This document shows positions 1-8,233 of a stretch of DNA of 64,000 bases, piece after piece. Source of the stretch: CAXXOK01 sp963663285. GTDB taxonomy: Bacteria > Bacillota > Clostridia > Christensenellales > Aristaeellaceae. Position 1 is the first letter of the stretch, and every line of letters begins with the position of its first letter. The stretch is taken from assembly GCA_963663285.2 (NCBI GenBank), contig CAXXNI010000002.1, positions 558,001-622,000 of the forward strand, read 5' to 3'. Position numbers and translations under genes: made by a program. The notes below the pieces were generated by a model. It ran no database searches. It was not told where the DNA came from and saw only the letters and a list, made by a program, of their open reading frames with translations.

Positions 1-767
1 CGTATCAGGCAATGGGGTACGATTTTTTAGCGATTACAGATCACCGGCAGGTGACGATTTCCAGAAACCGCATGGAAGGCAACATGCTATTGCTGCCGGG
101 CATCGAAATGGACTATACGCTGGCTGGTGAAGTTGTGCATTTGGTGGGATTTGCAATGGCGGATGATGCTCCGCTGCAGATTCACTACGATCAAGGGCCG
201 CAAGCAGGCATTGACAGCGTTCGGCGCTGCGGAGGCCGGGTAATCGTAGCACACCCGCACTGGTCACTGAATACGATGTCTACATTAAAGGCGTTGCATG
301 GCACGATCGCAGCGGAAATATTCAATTCGGTTTCGTATCTGCGCCCCGATAGTTCCGATGTGCTGGATGTTACCTCAACGCACGGAAAGCTCTACCCGCT
401 TGTAGCTTCGGACGATTCGCATCAGTATGAGGGGGAGGCGGGCGTAAGCTACACGATGGTACAAGCCAGCGAATTGAGTATGTCTGGCATACTGGATGCG
501 ATGGATAAAGGATTATTTTTTGCGAGTCAGGGACCGCAGTTTTCGCAGATTTCGCTGGCGGAGGGCAAAATAACCGTTCGCTGTTCACCGGTGCAAAAAG
601 TGTTTTTTCACTCTAACCTACCATGGACCCCCGGTAGAATGGTCATCGGTAATGGTTTGCAACAGGCAAGCTATCAACTGCATCAAGAAATGGGCGAACG
701 TTTCATTCGCTGCCAAATCATTGATGAAAATGGGAAAAGCGCATGGTGCAGCCCGATTGCTTTGTAA
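1..767 (+). CDS. PHP-domain metal-dependent phosphoesterase, 5' end missing
   Basis: The reading frame is open from base 3, so the start lies left of the window; the first ATG (base 12) falls inside the conserved motif, not at a start. Visible PHP motifs are AITDH, GIEMD, VIVAHPHW and ASDDSH, which supply the His/Asp/Glu ligands of the metal site in this family. The last 80 or so residues are beta-rich and look like the extra domain often found after PHP in secreted or accessory members. The substrate cannot be read from sequence. The barnase-like gene starts 21 bases after the stop, so the two may be co-transcribed. Confidence 0.8.
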   Translation, partial: YQAMGYDFLAITDHRQVTISRNRMEGNMLLLPGIEMDYTLAGEVVHLVGFAMADDAPLQIHYDQGPQAGIDSVRRCGGRVIVAHPHWSLNTMSTLKALHGTIAAEIFNSVSYLRPDSSDVLDVTSTHGKLYPLVASDDSHQYEGEAGVSYTMVQASELSMSGILDAMDKGLFFASQGPQFSQISLAEGKITVRCSPVQKVFFHSNLPWTPGRMVIGNGLQQASYQLHQEMGERFIRCQIIDENGKSAWCSPIAL

Positions 768-788
768 TCGGATGAAAGGATACGACGT

Positions 789-1628
789 ATGAAACGACTT
801 GTATTGAAAAAACTGCTGGCAAGCGTGCTGGGTATTTGCCTGCTTTTCAGCGGCGCTGCTCTGGCTGGGAGCACACAAACCATTACGTTGGATGCTTCGG
901 CGTATACGATCACGCAAAACGGTTCCTATACAACCATGGAAGAAGTTGCCGTTTATCTATCCGTATACAGCACACTGCCATCCAACTTTATTTCCAAGCA
1001 GGAAGCGCAATTGTTGGGGTGGAGCAGTAGCGATGGCAACTTGTGGCAGGTGGCTCCGGGAATGTCTATTGGCGGTGACCGGTTTGGTAATTATGAAAAA
1101 TCGCTGCCAACGGCAAGCGGACGCCAATGGACGGAATGCGATATTGATTCGGATGGGGGATACCGTAACGCAAAACGGATAGTGTTTTCAAACGACGGCT
1201 TGATTTATTACACCGAAGACCATTATAATCATTTTGTACAGGTAGTGGTTTCCGGCGAACCGGATCACATGGCGGTGAATGAAAGCGTTGCCTTTGATGG
1301 CTGTTACACGGCGAAGGACGATGTGGCGGCATACCTGAAACTATATGGTGTTTTACCCAGTAACTATATAACGCGGGAGCAAGCCAAAGCGCTAGGCTGG
1401 AACAGCAAAAAAGACAATCTGGGGGATGTGGCGCCGGGATACGCCATTGGCGGAGATAGCTTTGGTAACCGGGAAGGCTTGTTGCCGGACGCACAAGGCC
1501 GAACATGGTTGGAGTGCGATGTAAACATGCAGGCAGGCAGGCGAAGCAGCGAACGGCTGGTTTGGAGCAATGACGGTCTGATTTTCTTCACGCCGGATAA
1601 TCATCAAAGTTTTATACAGGTATATTAA
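789..1628 (+). CDS. Secreted protein with two tandem barnase-type RNase domains
   Basis: 279 residues: signal peptide (about 1-26, cleavage after ALA), then two copies of a barnase (microbial RNase, N1/T1-like) domain at about 44-152 and 168-279. Both show YxSNxIS/T, GGDxFGN and W-x-EC-D. Against barnase, domain 1 keeps all key residues: K70 (K27), E116 (E73), D118 (D75), R126 (R83), R130 (R87), H145 (H102). Domain 2 keeps E242, D244, R252 and R256 but has Arg196 at the K27 position and Asn271 at the H102 position, with a His one residue later. Barnase itself (about 110 residues) has a single domain. Expected to be an exported guanyl-preferring RNase; whether domain 2 is active is uncertain. 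The barstar-like gene follows after 71 bases. Confidence 0.9.
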   Translation: MKRLVLKKLLASVLGICLLFSGAALAGSTQTITLDASAYTITQNGSYTTMEEVAVYLSVYSTLPSNFISKQEAQLLGWSSSDGNLWQVAPGMSIGGDRFGNYEKSLPTASGRQWTECDIDSDGGYRNAKRIVFSNDGLIYYTEDHYNHFVQVVVSGEPDHMAVNESVAFDGCYTAKDDVAAYLKLYGVLPSNYITREQAKALGWNSKKDNLGDVAPGYAIGGDSFGNREGLLPDAQGRTWLECDVNMQAGRRSSERLVWSNDGLIFFTPDNHQSFIQVY

Positions 1629-1699
1629 CCTTAATGAAAAAATCTCGATGGAATGGTTTTCATAACGGAGGATAAGGAACAGCAAGGGAGGCATATGAT

Positions 1700-1978
1700 A
1701 TGTTGGAAATTCAATTGGACATTTCGACATTTGAAGAGAAGGTGTCTGTACACCGTTACCTGAAGGAACAACTTGGTTTTCCATTCTATTATGGCGCCAA
1801 TCTGGATGCGCTTTATGACCAGTTGTCCAGTATTACAGAGCCTGTGCATATTACGTTGGATTATTCCACCACTCCAATGGGTGATATGCTTCGTTATACG
1901 CCCAGAGTGTTAAAAGTATTTGGCGATGCAGCGGGTGTAAATTATAACCTTACGCTGACGGTACATGCCAAGGATTAA
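1700..1978 (+). CDS. Barstar-family RNase inhibitor
   Basis: 92 residues, the usual barstar size. The barnase-binding helix is present as YYGANLDALYDQL, with Asp36 and Asp40 matching barstar D35 and D39; barstar W38 is Tyr39 and the E76 position is Asp76. It lies directly downstream of the double barnase gene with an AAGGGAGG ribosome site 8 bases before this ATG, so it is the cognate cytoplasmic immunity protein by context. An overlapping ATG at 1695 is in another frame. A strong terminator follows. Confidence 0.9.
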   Translation: MLEIQLDISTFEEKVSVHRYLKEQLGFPFYYGANLDALYDQLSSITEPVHITLDYSTTPMGDMLRYTPRVLKVFGDAAGVNYNLTLTVHAKD

Positions 1979-1990
1979 GAAAAGCTTATC

Positions 1991-2024
1991 AAAAAAGCGG
2001 GCAGCGTTTGCTGCCCGCTTTTTT
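1991..2024. terminator. Bidirectional intrinsic terminator
   Basis: A GC-rich perfect stem (GCGGGCAGC / GCTGCCCGC, loop GTTT) is flanked by six A on the left and six T on the right, so it can stop transcription from the barstar gene (plus) and from the convergent sugar-transport operon (minus). Confidence 0.9.
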
Positions 2025-2060
2025 GATGGGAGTATGTCGCCGAAGAATGGGCGGGATATT

Positions 2061-2714
2061 TTAGTCCTGTCCATTCTCCAATTCTACTGGGGGCTCACAA
2101 TCCAGAGGAATACGGAACAGTTTTGCGGTGAAGTACATCGGAAGGGAGAAACCAAAAAGAATCCAAAACCAACCGAGATATGTAAACAGGGTAGGTACCA
2201 TAATAGGGAGAAGTATGACTGCTAACTGCAAGACAATGGCCAATAGAGTGCGGGGGAACATTCCTGCCGCCATTTTAATGGCGTTCTTGATGTGCTGCGA
2301 AATGGTATTATCAAAACGGGCAACGAGAGGAAACAGCCATACCGTGACACATGCAACAGCGAACGCCATCATAAGCGAGAATACCAGAAAGAACCGGTTT
2401 ACCGGGTTGCTGATGATAACGGCAAATACATAGTCGCCCGCGATGATTACGCTGCACAGCAATACTAGCAGCCATGGCAAGGTAGCGGTACGAAATACCT
2501 GTTTAAAATCTTTGAAGAATTCACGTACGGGTATGTTTTGTTCCACTCCGCGTAAGATGCGCATTAACGAGGTGTAACCCGCCGTTAAAGCAGCCCCTAT
2601 TGTGAAAACCGGAATACTACAAACGATTATCAACAGATTGAGCACAATCAAATCTGCCAGAGCAGCAAGCACTCTGCGTAAGCCTTCTTTAAGTTGGTTT
2701 TGTGCGTGCTCCAT
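2061..2714 (-). CDS. DUF624 / YesL-type membrane protein
   Basis: 217 residues with about five hydrophobic segments and the family pattern near the N-terminus (LNLLIIVCSIPVFTIGAA). DUF624 proteins (B. subtilis YesL is the reference) are small membrane proteins nearly always found beside CUT1 sugar ABC transporters; their molecular role is not established. The ATG overlaps the stop of the permease gene (TAATG), so this is the last gene of the operon running from 6012 to 2061. Confidence 0.8.
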   Translation of the reverse strand: MEHAQNQLKEGLRRVLAALADLIVLNLLIIVCSIPVFTIGAALTAGYTSLMRILRGVEQNIPVREFFKDFKQVFRTATLPWLLVLLCSVIIAGDYVFAVIISNPVNRFFLVFSLMMAFAVACVTVWLFPLVARFDNTISQHIKNAIKMAAGMFPRTLLAIVLQLAVILLPIMVPTLFTYLGWFWILFGFSLPMYFTAKLFRIPLDCEPPVELENGQD

Positions 2715-3571
2715 TATTCCTTCACCGAACCTAACGCGACACCTGCAATGATGTACTTGGACAGGACAAAGTATACAATCAACAGCGGGGCGACAGAAAG
2801 CGCTAACGCCAGATAGACGGCACCGTATTCTGTTTTATAGATGTCGCCTTTCAGTAAACTGACCATGATTGGCATGGTGTAGTTCTCTTTACGTGTCAAC
2901 AGAATCATCGGCAAGAACAGATTATTCCAGCTTGTGACATAAGTAAAGATTGCCTGCGTTGCCATGGCAGGTTTCATGATGGGTAAGACAATGTCGTTGA
3001 ATGTCCTAAACTCGCCGGCACCGTCGATGCGGGCGGATGCCACAATATCCAGATTGAGCGATGGCAGCATGTATTGCCGCATAAAGAAAACTGTCATCGG
3101 CGCTGCAATCGCCGGCAGGATCAACGCAAGGAAATTATTGGTCATGTGAATACGGTACATGAATTGATAGAAACCAATAATAACAACCTGTGCGGGAATC
3201 ATCATGATTGCCAGAATTACGCTGAAGAATGCCTGACGAAGCTTCCAATTATAAGCTACTAATGCGTATGCCGTAAGCGTAGAGAAGTATACGGATAAAA
3301 CTGTTGAACTGGTGGAAATAACCAGAGAGTTCACAAAGCCTCGCAGCGCGTTAAAGGTTTTCCCTGTTAACACCGCATAGTTGCTGGATAGGTATCCAGA
3401 CGGGATCAACGATATAGCGTGCTGCTGTATTTGGTAGGTGCTACGCGTCGCGTTTGCAATCATAATCCAAAACGGAAGGATGCTTAGTAAAGCCAGAACG
3501 ATGCTTACAATATAAACGCCAATATTGGATTTTCCGCCTTCTGCTTTCACAACATTCTTGTTCTTGCTCAT
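2714..3571 (-). CDS. Sugar ABC transporter permease, MalG-like (CUT1)
   Basis: 285 residues, six predicted membrane helices, and the cytoplasmic EAA loop that docks the ATPase (ASARIDGAGEFRTFNDIVLP). It ends in the usual short permease tail. It overlaps the upstream permease by four bases (ATGA type) and the downstream DUF624 gene by one base. No ATPase gene is in the operon; such transporters normally borrow a shared MsmX/MsmK-type ATPase encoded elsewhere. The substrate cannot be read from sequence; a carbohydrate or oligosaccharide is expected. Confidence 0.9.
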   Translation of the reverse strand: MSKNKNVVKAEGGKSNIGVYIVSIVLALLSILPFWIMIANATRSTYQIQQHAISLIPSGYLSSNYAVLTGKTFNALRGFVNSLVISTSSTVLSVYFSTLTAYALVAYNWKLRQAFFSVILAIMMIPAQVVIIGFYQFMYRIHMTNNFLALILPAIAAPMTVFFMRQYMLPSLNLDIVASARIDGAGEFRTFNDIVLPIMKPAMATQAIFTYVTSWNNLFLPMILLTRKENYTMPIMVSLLKGDIYKTEYGAVYLALALSVAPLLIVYFVLSKYIIAGVALGSVKE

Positions 3572-4560
3572 AAGGCAGCCTCCTTTTGCCCGGTTTTACG
3601 AAGCAAACGCTTCTGCCTGCGCATTTCTTTTTTCGCTTTTGATTCGTATTTGTCGCGCATCAGGTAGAATACAAATACGGACAAAATACAAATAATCACA
3701 AACATAATCATACTGGCTGCAGCTGCGCGGTTGTACATATAGGTTCCGCTGAAAGCCTGAGCATAGATGAATACGCTGGTGGTCATGGTTTCGTTGGCGG
3801 GGCCGCCATTCCAAATGTACAGCTTGGGAATATCAAACATATTTAAGCCGCCGATCAGGCTGGTAATCAGCGTAAACAATAGAATCGTGCGCATGCAGGG
3901 CAGCGTGACTTTGAAGAAGACCTGCCGCGAGGAAGCGCCGTCGATTTCAGCGGATTCAAACAGGGCAGGGTTGATGCCCAGAACGCCTGAAATGAGGATG
4001 ATCGTCGTATAACCATACCACATCCAAAATTGTATAAATGCGACAACCAGCTTGGCAGCCCATGGACTGGTGGAAAAATCAAAAGGACCGTCCACAATGT
4101 GGAGCGAAGTGATAATATCGTTGATAGGGCCGATTGGGTATCCGAAGATGGCCGAATATAAAATGGCTACGGTAGCTGCGGTGATAATGTTCGGCATATA
4201 GAACATGACCTTAAACGCGCCTTGAGCACGGATATGGCGCCTTCTGCTGGTGTACCAGGCGGTTAATAAAAGTGCAAGGCTCATCTGGGGAATAAAATTA
4301 ATCATCCAGATGACGATAGTATTAACAAGTGATTTTTGAAAAGTAGCATTACGTAAAATGCTTTGGAAATTGCCAAAAGGATTTTTCAGAAAATGAAAGG
4401 TGGTTGTGGCAACCCCTTTAAAATCGGTAAAACCGATAACGGCGGTAAAAATTGTGGGGTATAGTGAAAAAATCAGAAAAATAACAATAAAGGGTATGCT
4501 GAACAGATAGCCATATTTGGCATAACTGACGCCCTTTCGGTGTTTTCCGCCTTGCCGCAT
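3568..4560 (-). CDS. Sugar ABC transporter permease, MalF-like (CUT1)
   Basis: 330 residues from the ATG at 4560, chosen because AAGGGAGG sits just before it; a longer frame to 4590 has no ribosome site. Six membrane helices follow a basic N-terminal segment, and the EAA loop is ALFESAEIDGASSRQVFFKV. The C-terminus is rich in Lys/Arg. It is the second gene of the binding protein-permease-permease-DUF624 operon and should pair with the next permease to form the channel. Confidence 0.9.
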   Translation of the reverse strand: MRQGGKHRKGVSYAKYGYLFSIPFIVIFLIFSLYPTIFTAVIGFTDFKGVATTTFHFLKNPFGNFQSILRNATFQKSLVNTIVIWMINFIPQMSLALLLTAWYTSRRRHIRAQGAFKVMFYMPNIITAATVAILYSAIFGYPIGPINDIITSLHIVDGPFDFSTSPWAAKLVVAFIQFWMWYGYTTIILISGVLGINPALFESAEIDGASSRQVFFKVTLPCMRTILLFTLITSLIGGLNMFDIPKLYIWNGGPANETMTTSVFIYAQAFSGTYMYNRAAAASMIMFVIICILSVFVFYLMRDKYESKAKKEMRRQKRLLRKTGQKEAAL

Positions 4561-4605
4561 AGTGTTCCCTCCCTTAGTGTGTGATAGCACCCAATCACAT
4601 AAGGA

Positions 4606-4638
4606 TATGGACGGACGGAAGATATCCGTCCGTCCATA
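4606..4638 (-). promoter_or_regulatory. Intergenic mRNA hairpin between binding-protein and permease genes
   Basis: A perfect 14-base inverted repeat (TATGGACGGACGGA and its complement) with a 5-base loop lies 28 bases after the binding-protein stop. There is no U-tract, so rather than a full terminator it is more likely a 3'-end stabiliser or partial stop that keeps binding-protein mRNA in excess. Confidence 0.7.
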
Positions 4639-4665
4639 CGATGTTACCTCATCATGCGATAAGGA

Positions 4666-6012
4666 TTATTCGGCGGCGTCAATGCCAAGAGTGTCGGAAA
4701 CCGTCTGCTTGAAGGTAGCAATGGCTTCGTCACGGGTAATGTTGCCGGCCGTGTATTGACGAACTTCATCACGCCAGATGTTGTTGATGGTTTCGTCGTA
4801 CTGGGTCAGGTTTTTACCATTGGCAAACTGGTTGGCCGGTACGAACACATCAAACATGTTCTGGCCGCCCAGGAAGTCTAATACGCCATCAGAGATGCTC
4901 ATTACGGTGCCGGAGGCAACAGTATCCTTGGTGCCGCCTTCGCCGTTCAGCGTGCCGTTAGCCCACTTATACTGCAAGCTATCTTCGTCACACTGCAAGG
5001 TGATCCAGTTGATCAGTTCGCCAACAGCAGCCTTTTTCTCGTCGCTGGAGTTGGTGTTAGCCAATACCCAGGTGCCGCCCCAGAAGAAGCCGATCGGAGG
5101 CGTGCAAACAGCCCAATCGCCGTAGGTGCCTTCGCCAACCGCAGTACCGCCGGAGTTGCCGGCCATAACGTAGTTGATCAACCAGGCGGGGCCAAAGAAG
5201 CTGAATACGGGCTGTTCGCCAATGCCCTGCATGTCGGCGTACCAAGCGTCGGTCCAGTCTCTGGTATCGTTGCTGTAGCCGTTCGCTTTCAGTTCCATAG
5301 ACAGGTCGAGGAAAGCTTCACGAGCGGGGTCGAGGTAGAGCTGGCCATCAACGATCCAGCCCATTTCGGAGCTGTTTTCAACTGCGTGCCAGATGTCGCC
5401 GTCGCCGGATACGATGCCGTAGCCCTTGGCTTTCAGCGCGGCAGCAGCTTCAAAGAACTTATCCCAGCCGGGGCCAACGATATCGGCGATTGCAGCGGGA
5501 TCATCGGTGCCCCAAACGTCTTTAGCGATGGAACGGCGATAGATCATCGCGCCGCCGGTAGCCTGATAGCCCAAACCAACCAGCGCGCTGTCGGCGGGAC
5601 GGGTGCCGATGTCCATAGTGTACTGCGCGATATCGGCAGCGGCGGTAGCACTGGCTACGTCGATACCAAGATCAGCGTACGGAGAAGCATAGCTGGACAT
5701 GTCGCCCTGCGTGTATTTCAATACGAACGCAGACTCGGCGCAATACATATCGGGCGCATCGTTGCCGCCGGCAGCCAGAGCCTGATCCAGTGCGGGCTGG
5801 TAGAGGCCGTCGGTCGTAGCGATAACAGTAGAGTTAACGGTCCAACCAAAGTCGGGATGGGATGCGATGTACTGTTCAACCATGCCGGGAACTTCGTCCG
5901 TAAAGGAGTACAGGTTGATGACGCCCTTGCTCTCTTCCGCAGTAGCGGAACCGAAAGCGCAGACCATCAGCATCATGGTGAGACACAGAGCAATAGACAG
6001 TACCTTTTTCAT
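4666..6012 (-). CDS. Sugar ABC transporter substrate-binding protein
   Basis: 448 residues from the ATG at 6012, preceded by AGGAGGTGC; a longer frame to 6042 is not needed. The signal peptide ends near SATA before EESKG. A Cys inside the hydrophobic core (MLMVCAFG) is a poor lipobox, so secretion or another anchor is as likely as lipidation. The body is of the SBP type-1 (CUT1) fold, with the mid-protein IYRRSIAKDVWG and PGWDKFFEAA segments typical of the family. First gene of a minus-strand transport operon, with a near-consensus promoter 58 bases upstream that carries a LacI-type operator. Confidence 0.9.
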   Translation of the reverse strand: MKKVLSIALCLTMMLMVCAFGSATAEESKGVINLYSFTDEVPGMVEQYIASHPDFGWTVNSTVIATTDGLYQPALDQALAAGGNDAPDMYCAESAFVLKYTQGDMSSYASPYADLGIDVASATAAADIAQYTMDIGTRPADSALVGLGYQATGGAMIYRRSIAKDVWGTDDPAAIADIVGPGWDKFFEAAAALKAKGYGIVSGDGDIWHAVENSSEMGWIVDGQLYLDPAREAFLDLSMELKANGYSNDTRDWTDAWYADMQGIGEQPVFSFFGPAWLINYVMAGNSGGTAVGEGTYGDWAVCTPPIGFFWGGTWVLANTNSSDEKKAAVGELINWITLQCDEDSLQYKWANGTLNGEGGTKDTVASGTVMSISDGVLDFLGGQNMFDVFVPANQFANGKNLTQYDETINNIWRDEVRQYTAGNITRDEAIATFKQTVSDTLGIDAAE

Positions 6013-6069
6013 GATAATGATAGCACCTCCTAAATTTTTCAAGATGAACGAACCACCTTGGTCGAGATC

Positions 6070-6098
6070 ATTATAGCTACCTAAAACGATTTAGTCAA
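6070..6098 (-). promoter_or_regulatory. Sigma-A promoter with LacI-type operator for the 6012-2061 operon
   Basis: Read on the minus strand: -35 TTGACT (6098-6093), 17-base spacer, -10 TATAAT (6075-6070). Most of the near-palindrome CTAAATCGTTTTAG (6094-6081), with the central CG typical of LacI-family operators, lies in the spacer, so repressor binding would directly block polymerase. Confidence 0.75.
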
Positions 6099-6482
6099 GC
6101 AAAAATTCGAAAATGATTCTGATTTGCGATATAAATTTATACGAATTGTTTATATATTCGCCTTACAATACAGCAAAATGCCTAGTGAAGCAACGAATAA
6201 TATCGAAAATCACAGAAAAATCATGAAAACTACTCGAATTACCAAATATACTACCATATCACAATGTGTTTCATAACCGTTATAAAAAGCCAAATGAGCA
6301 ACGATGTTAAAAAACCGTTGATATATAAGGGAAATATTGAAGAAAGAAAAGGTTGAATCAAAATAAAACCAGGAGGTGAACAACAAGAAATAAACCGAAA
6401 CCGATTTCATATAATGGTAATCGAGGCATGTTTGTCATGCACATGAATCCAACATGACTATAGAAAATGCGTACCTTTACCG
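6099..6482. other. AT-rich intergenic stretch, no gene seen
   Basis: No reading frame here has a convincing ribosome site or recognisable protein; the longest (66 codons, minus) is of low complexity. The stretch holds one CG-centred palindrome at 6397-6408 and otherwise only AT-rich spacer between the sugar operon promoter and the terminator of the glycosyltransferase gene. Confidence 0.6.
6397..6408. promoter_or_regulatory. Possible distal LacI-type operator
   Basis: The 12-base sequence GAAACCGATTTC is palindromic except for one symmetric pair and has the central CG seen in the operators at 6081 and 54761. It is about 300 bases upstream of the sugar-operon promoter, where it could serve a repression loop, or it may be chance. 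Confidence 0.3.
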
Positions 6483-6510
6483 AAAAAAGCGCCGTCCAAA
6501 AGAACGGCGC
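6483..6510 (-). terminator. Intrinsic terminator after the glycosyltransferase gene
   Basis: On the minus strand a GCGCCGT / ACGGCGC stem is followed by six T, 23 bases after the stop codon at 6533. Confidence 0.85.
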
Positions 6511-6532
6511 ATATTGTTAGGGAGACGGGTTT

Positions 6533-8008
6533 CTATTTTTCAAATGCAATCAAGTAGTAATTTTCATTACGCACAATCTCATTCTGCTGCAATTGCGTGA
6601 TTTCGTTGGTGTTGTTGTCTTTGCTGATATACAAAATGGAACTTTCTTCATCGGATAGGTAACCCTCTATACCTCCGTTTAAACAGACAACATCACCATA
6701 CATTTCTGCGGTTAAAATAGAACCTTGCATCCATGTCGTTTGCTGATTTTCGCTGTACTGTATATAAGCATGCATTCCTTCATCCAAATCCCGGTCTAAA
6801 TCCTCTTTCAAAAATCCCTGTATCGTTTGGCTAAACTTCGTTGAAAGTACATTTTGGACATTTCGATAGGCGGGGAATGCAAAACCTGCGAAAGCAACGC
6901 TCAGGCATATGATCATCAGCTTTCGGAAAGAAACGGCTTCCAGTGCACTATAAACAAGTGTAACCGTTAACACAGGCATTCCCATTAAGCAGGAATAGAC
7001 ATACCAGCGGAATTTAACATTTGCAAGTGTATATAAGATGATCGGAACAACCACCCACAGCAAGCTGCCAATCGCTGCATGCCTGCGGGCGGCGGAAATG
7101 GGGTGTCTGGTTACGATGAGTGTGAAAATACTGACTAAGCAAAGCCCGACGCATATCAGCATCGCAGGGCTGCGGGTGAAAGGAGTTAGATAATATAAAA
7201 ACGTTGGGACGTCTGCATCGAGGGGATCTGCAACCGCACCAAACCGGTCAGCAACATCGGTAGACAACATTCCGCTGAAAAACGCCGTCCCGTCCCGCAG
7301 GTACCTTGCTGCTGCCCAAGGGACAATTACAATCAGACCGGATGCTAAAACCAGAAGATAGTGCTTCAGGCGCATCTTTTTGATCTGACCATTGGCAAGC
7401 AAAATCAAAAAACAAGTAATTGGAATTGTTACCGCATGAAGCCCCTTCGTTAGAAACGCGAGGCCGAAGAAAAAACCGCTGATATATATCCAGCGAAGAT
7501 CCCGGTCACAAAGCAGCGCACCCAGCATTGCAATCGTAAAGAAAAACTGATATTGCGAATCAGCATCGCCATAGCGCGCAAAGTGTAGGCCATAAATAAC
7601 ATTGTTGGCAACAAAAATCATAAAAATAAACGGAACAGCCCAGCGGCCGTTTTCGCGCCATGCCCATAATGCGATCGCACAAGCAGACAGCAATGTAGCC
7701 ATGGCACTGAAAAAGCGCAGAGCAAAAGCATTATACCCAAACAGCCGGTAAGCCAGCGATATGAGCCAGAAACTCATAGGCGGTTTTAAGTTCCAATAAT
7801 CCGGTTCGCCTTGATAAGTGTTCACTAGATAATCGTTGTTGCGGATCATTTCATAGGCACTCACTCCGTGGCGGGCCTCATCATAATCAGCAATATACAC
7901 TTCACCTAAACGGCCCAATAATAAAAAGCAAAGTAAAAAGAGCAGCACGGTGGTACAGGCAACCCATAGCAGTTTGTTACGGTTGATGGAACGGCGGTCT
8001 AGCGGCAT
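6533..8008 (-). CDS. ArnT/PMT-like membrane glycosyltransferase (GT39/GT83 type)
   Basis: 491 residues with many hydrophobic helices through about residue 390 and a soluble C-terminal tail. The first extracytoplasmic loop carries DYDEARHG and later LKPPMSFW, the acidic metal-binding and lipid-phosphate-sugar loop motifs of the PMT_2 family (ArnT, dolichyl-phosphate-mannose transferases). Members move a sugar from a polyprenyl-phosphate carrier to an acceptor outside the membrane, usually lipid or cell-wall polymer. The start at 8008 follows GGAGGTAACAATA. It is monocistronic, with its own terminator; the donor and acceptor are unknown. Confidence 0.85.
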   Translation of the reverse strand: MPLDRRSINRNKLLWVACTTVLLFLLCFLLLGRLGEVYIADYDEARHGVSAYEMIRNNDYLVNTYQGEPDYWNLKPPMSFWLISLAYRLFGYNAFALRFFSAMATLLSACAIALWAWRENGRWAVPFIFMIFVANNVIYGLHFARYGDADSQYQFFFTIAMLGALLCDRDLRWIYISGFFFGLAFLTKGLHAVTIPITCFLILLANGQIKKMRLKHYLLVLASGLIVIVPWAAARYLRDGTAFFSGMLSTDVADRFGAVADPLDADVPTFLYYLTPFTRSPAMLICVGLCLVSIFTLIVTRHPISAARRHAAIGSLLWVVVPIILYTLANVKFRWYVYSCLMGMPVLTVTLVYSALEAVSFRKLMIICLSVAFAGFAFPAYRNVQNVLSTKFSQTIQGFLKEDLDRDLDEGMHAYIQYSENQQTTWMQGSILTAEMYGDVVCLNGGIEGYLSDEESSILYISKDNNTNEITQLQQNEIVRNENYYLIAFEK

Positions 8009-8233
8009 TATTGTTACCTCCGGTGAGTGTTATCTGTTATTTACATTGCATGTAGAAATCCAAAGTTTAATCTTACAGATTGTACCGCAGCAGAGCCGTA
8101 CTTGGCAAGCAATGGAAATCATGATATTTATGCCGGTTTATAGGCAAGAAACCAATCTTTCAGGACTTGCCCCCTTTTCACCGGCCGCAAGTCGGTGTAA
8201 AATAGGTACGATGGATTTAAGGGAGGTTGTTTA

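Noticed and set aside
5950..6012. Lipoprotein signal in the first binding protein
   Set aside because: The Cys lies within the hydrophobic core after Val (LMVC), unlike a lipobox, while a good signal peptidase I site follows.
5386..6033. 215-codon frame antisense to the first sugar-binding protein
   Set aside because: The minus-strand gene has a signal peptide, ribosome site, promoter and clear family; the antisense frame has none of these and is a codon-bias shadow.
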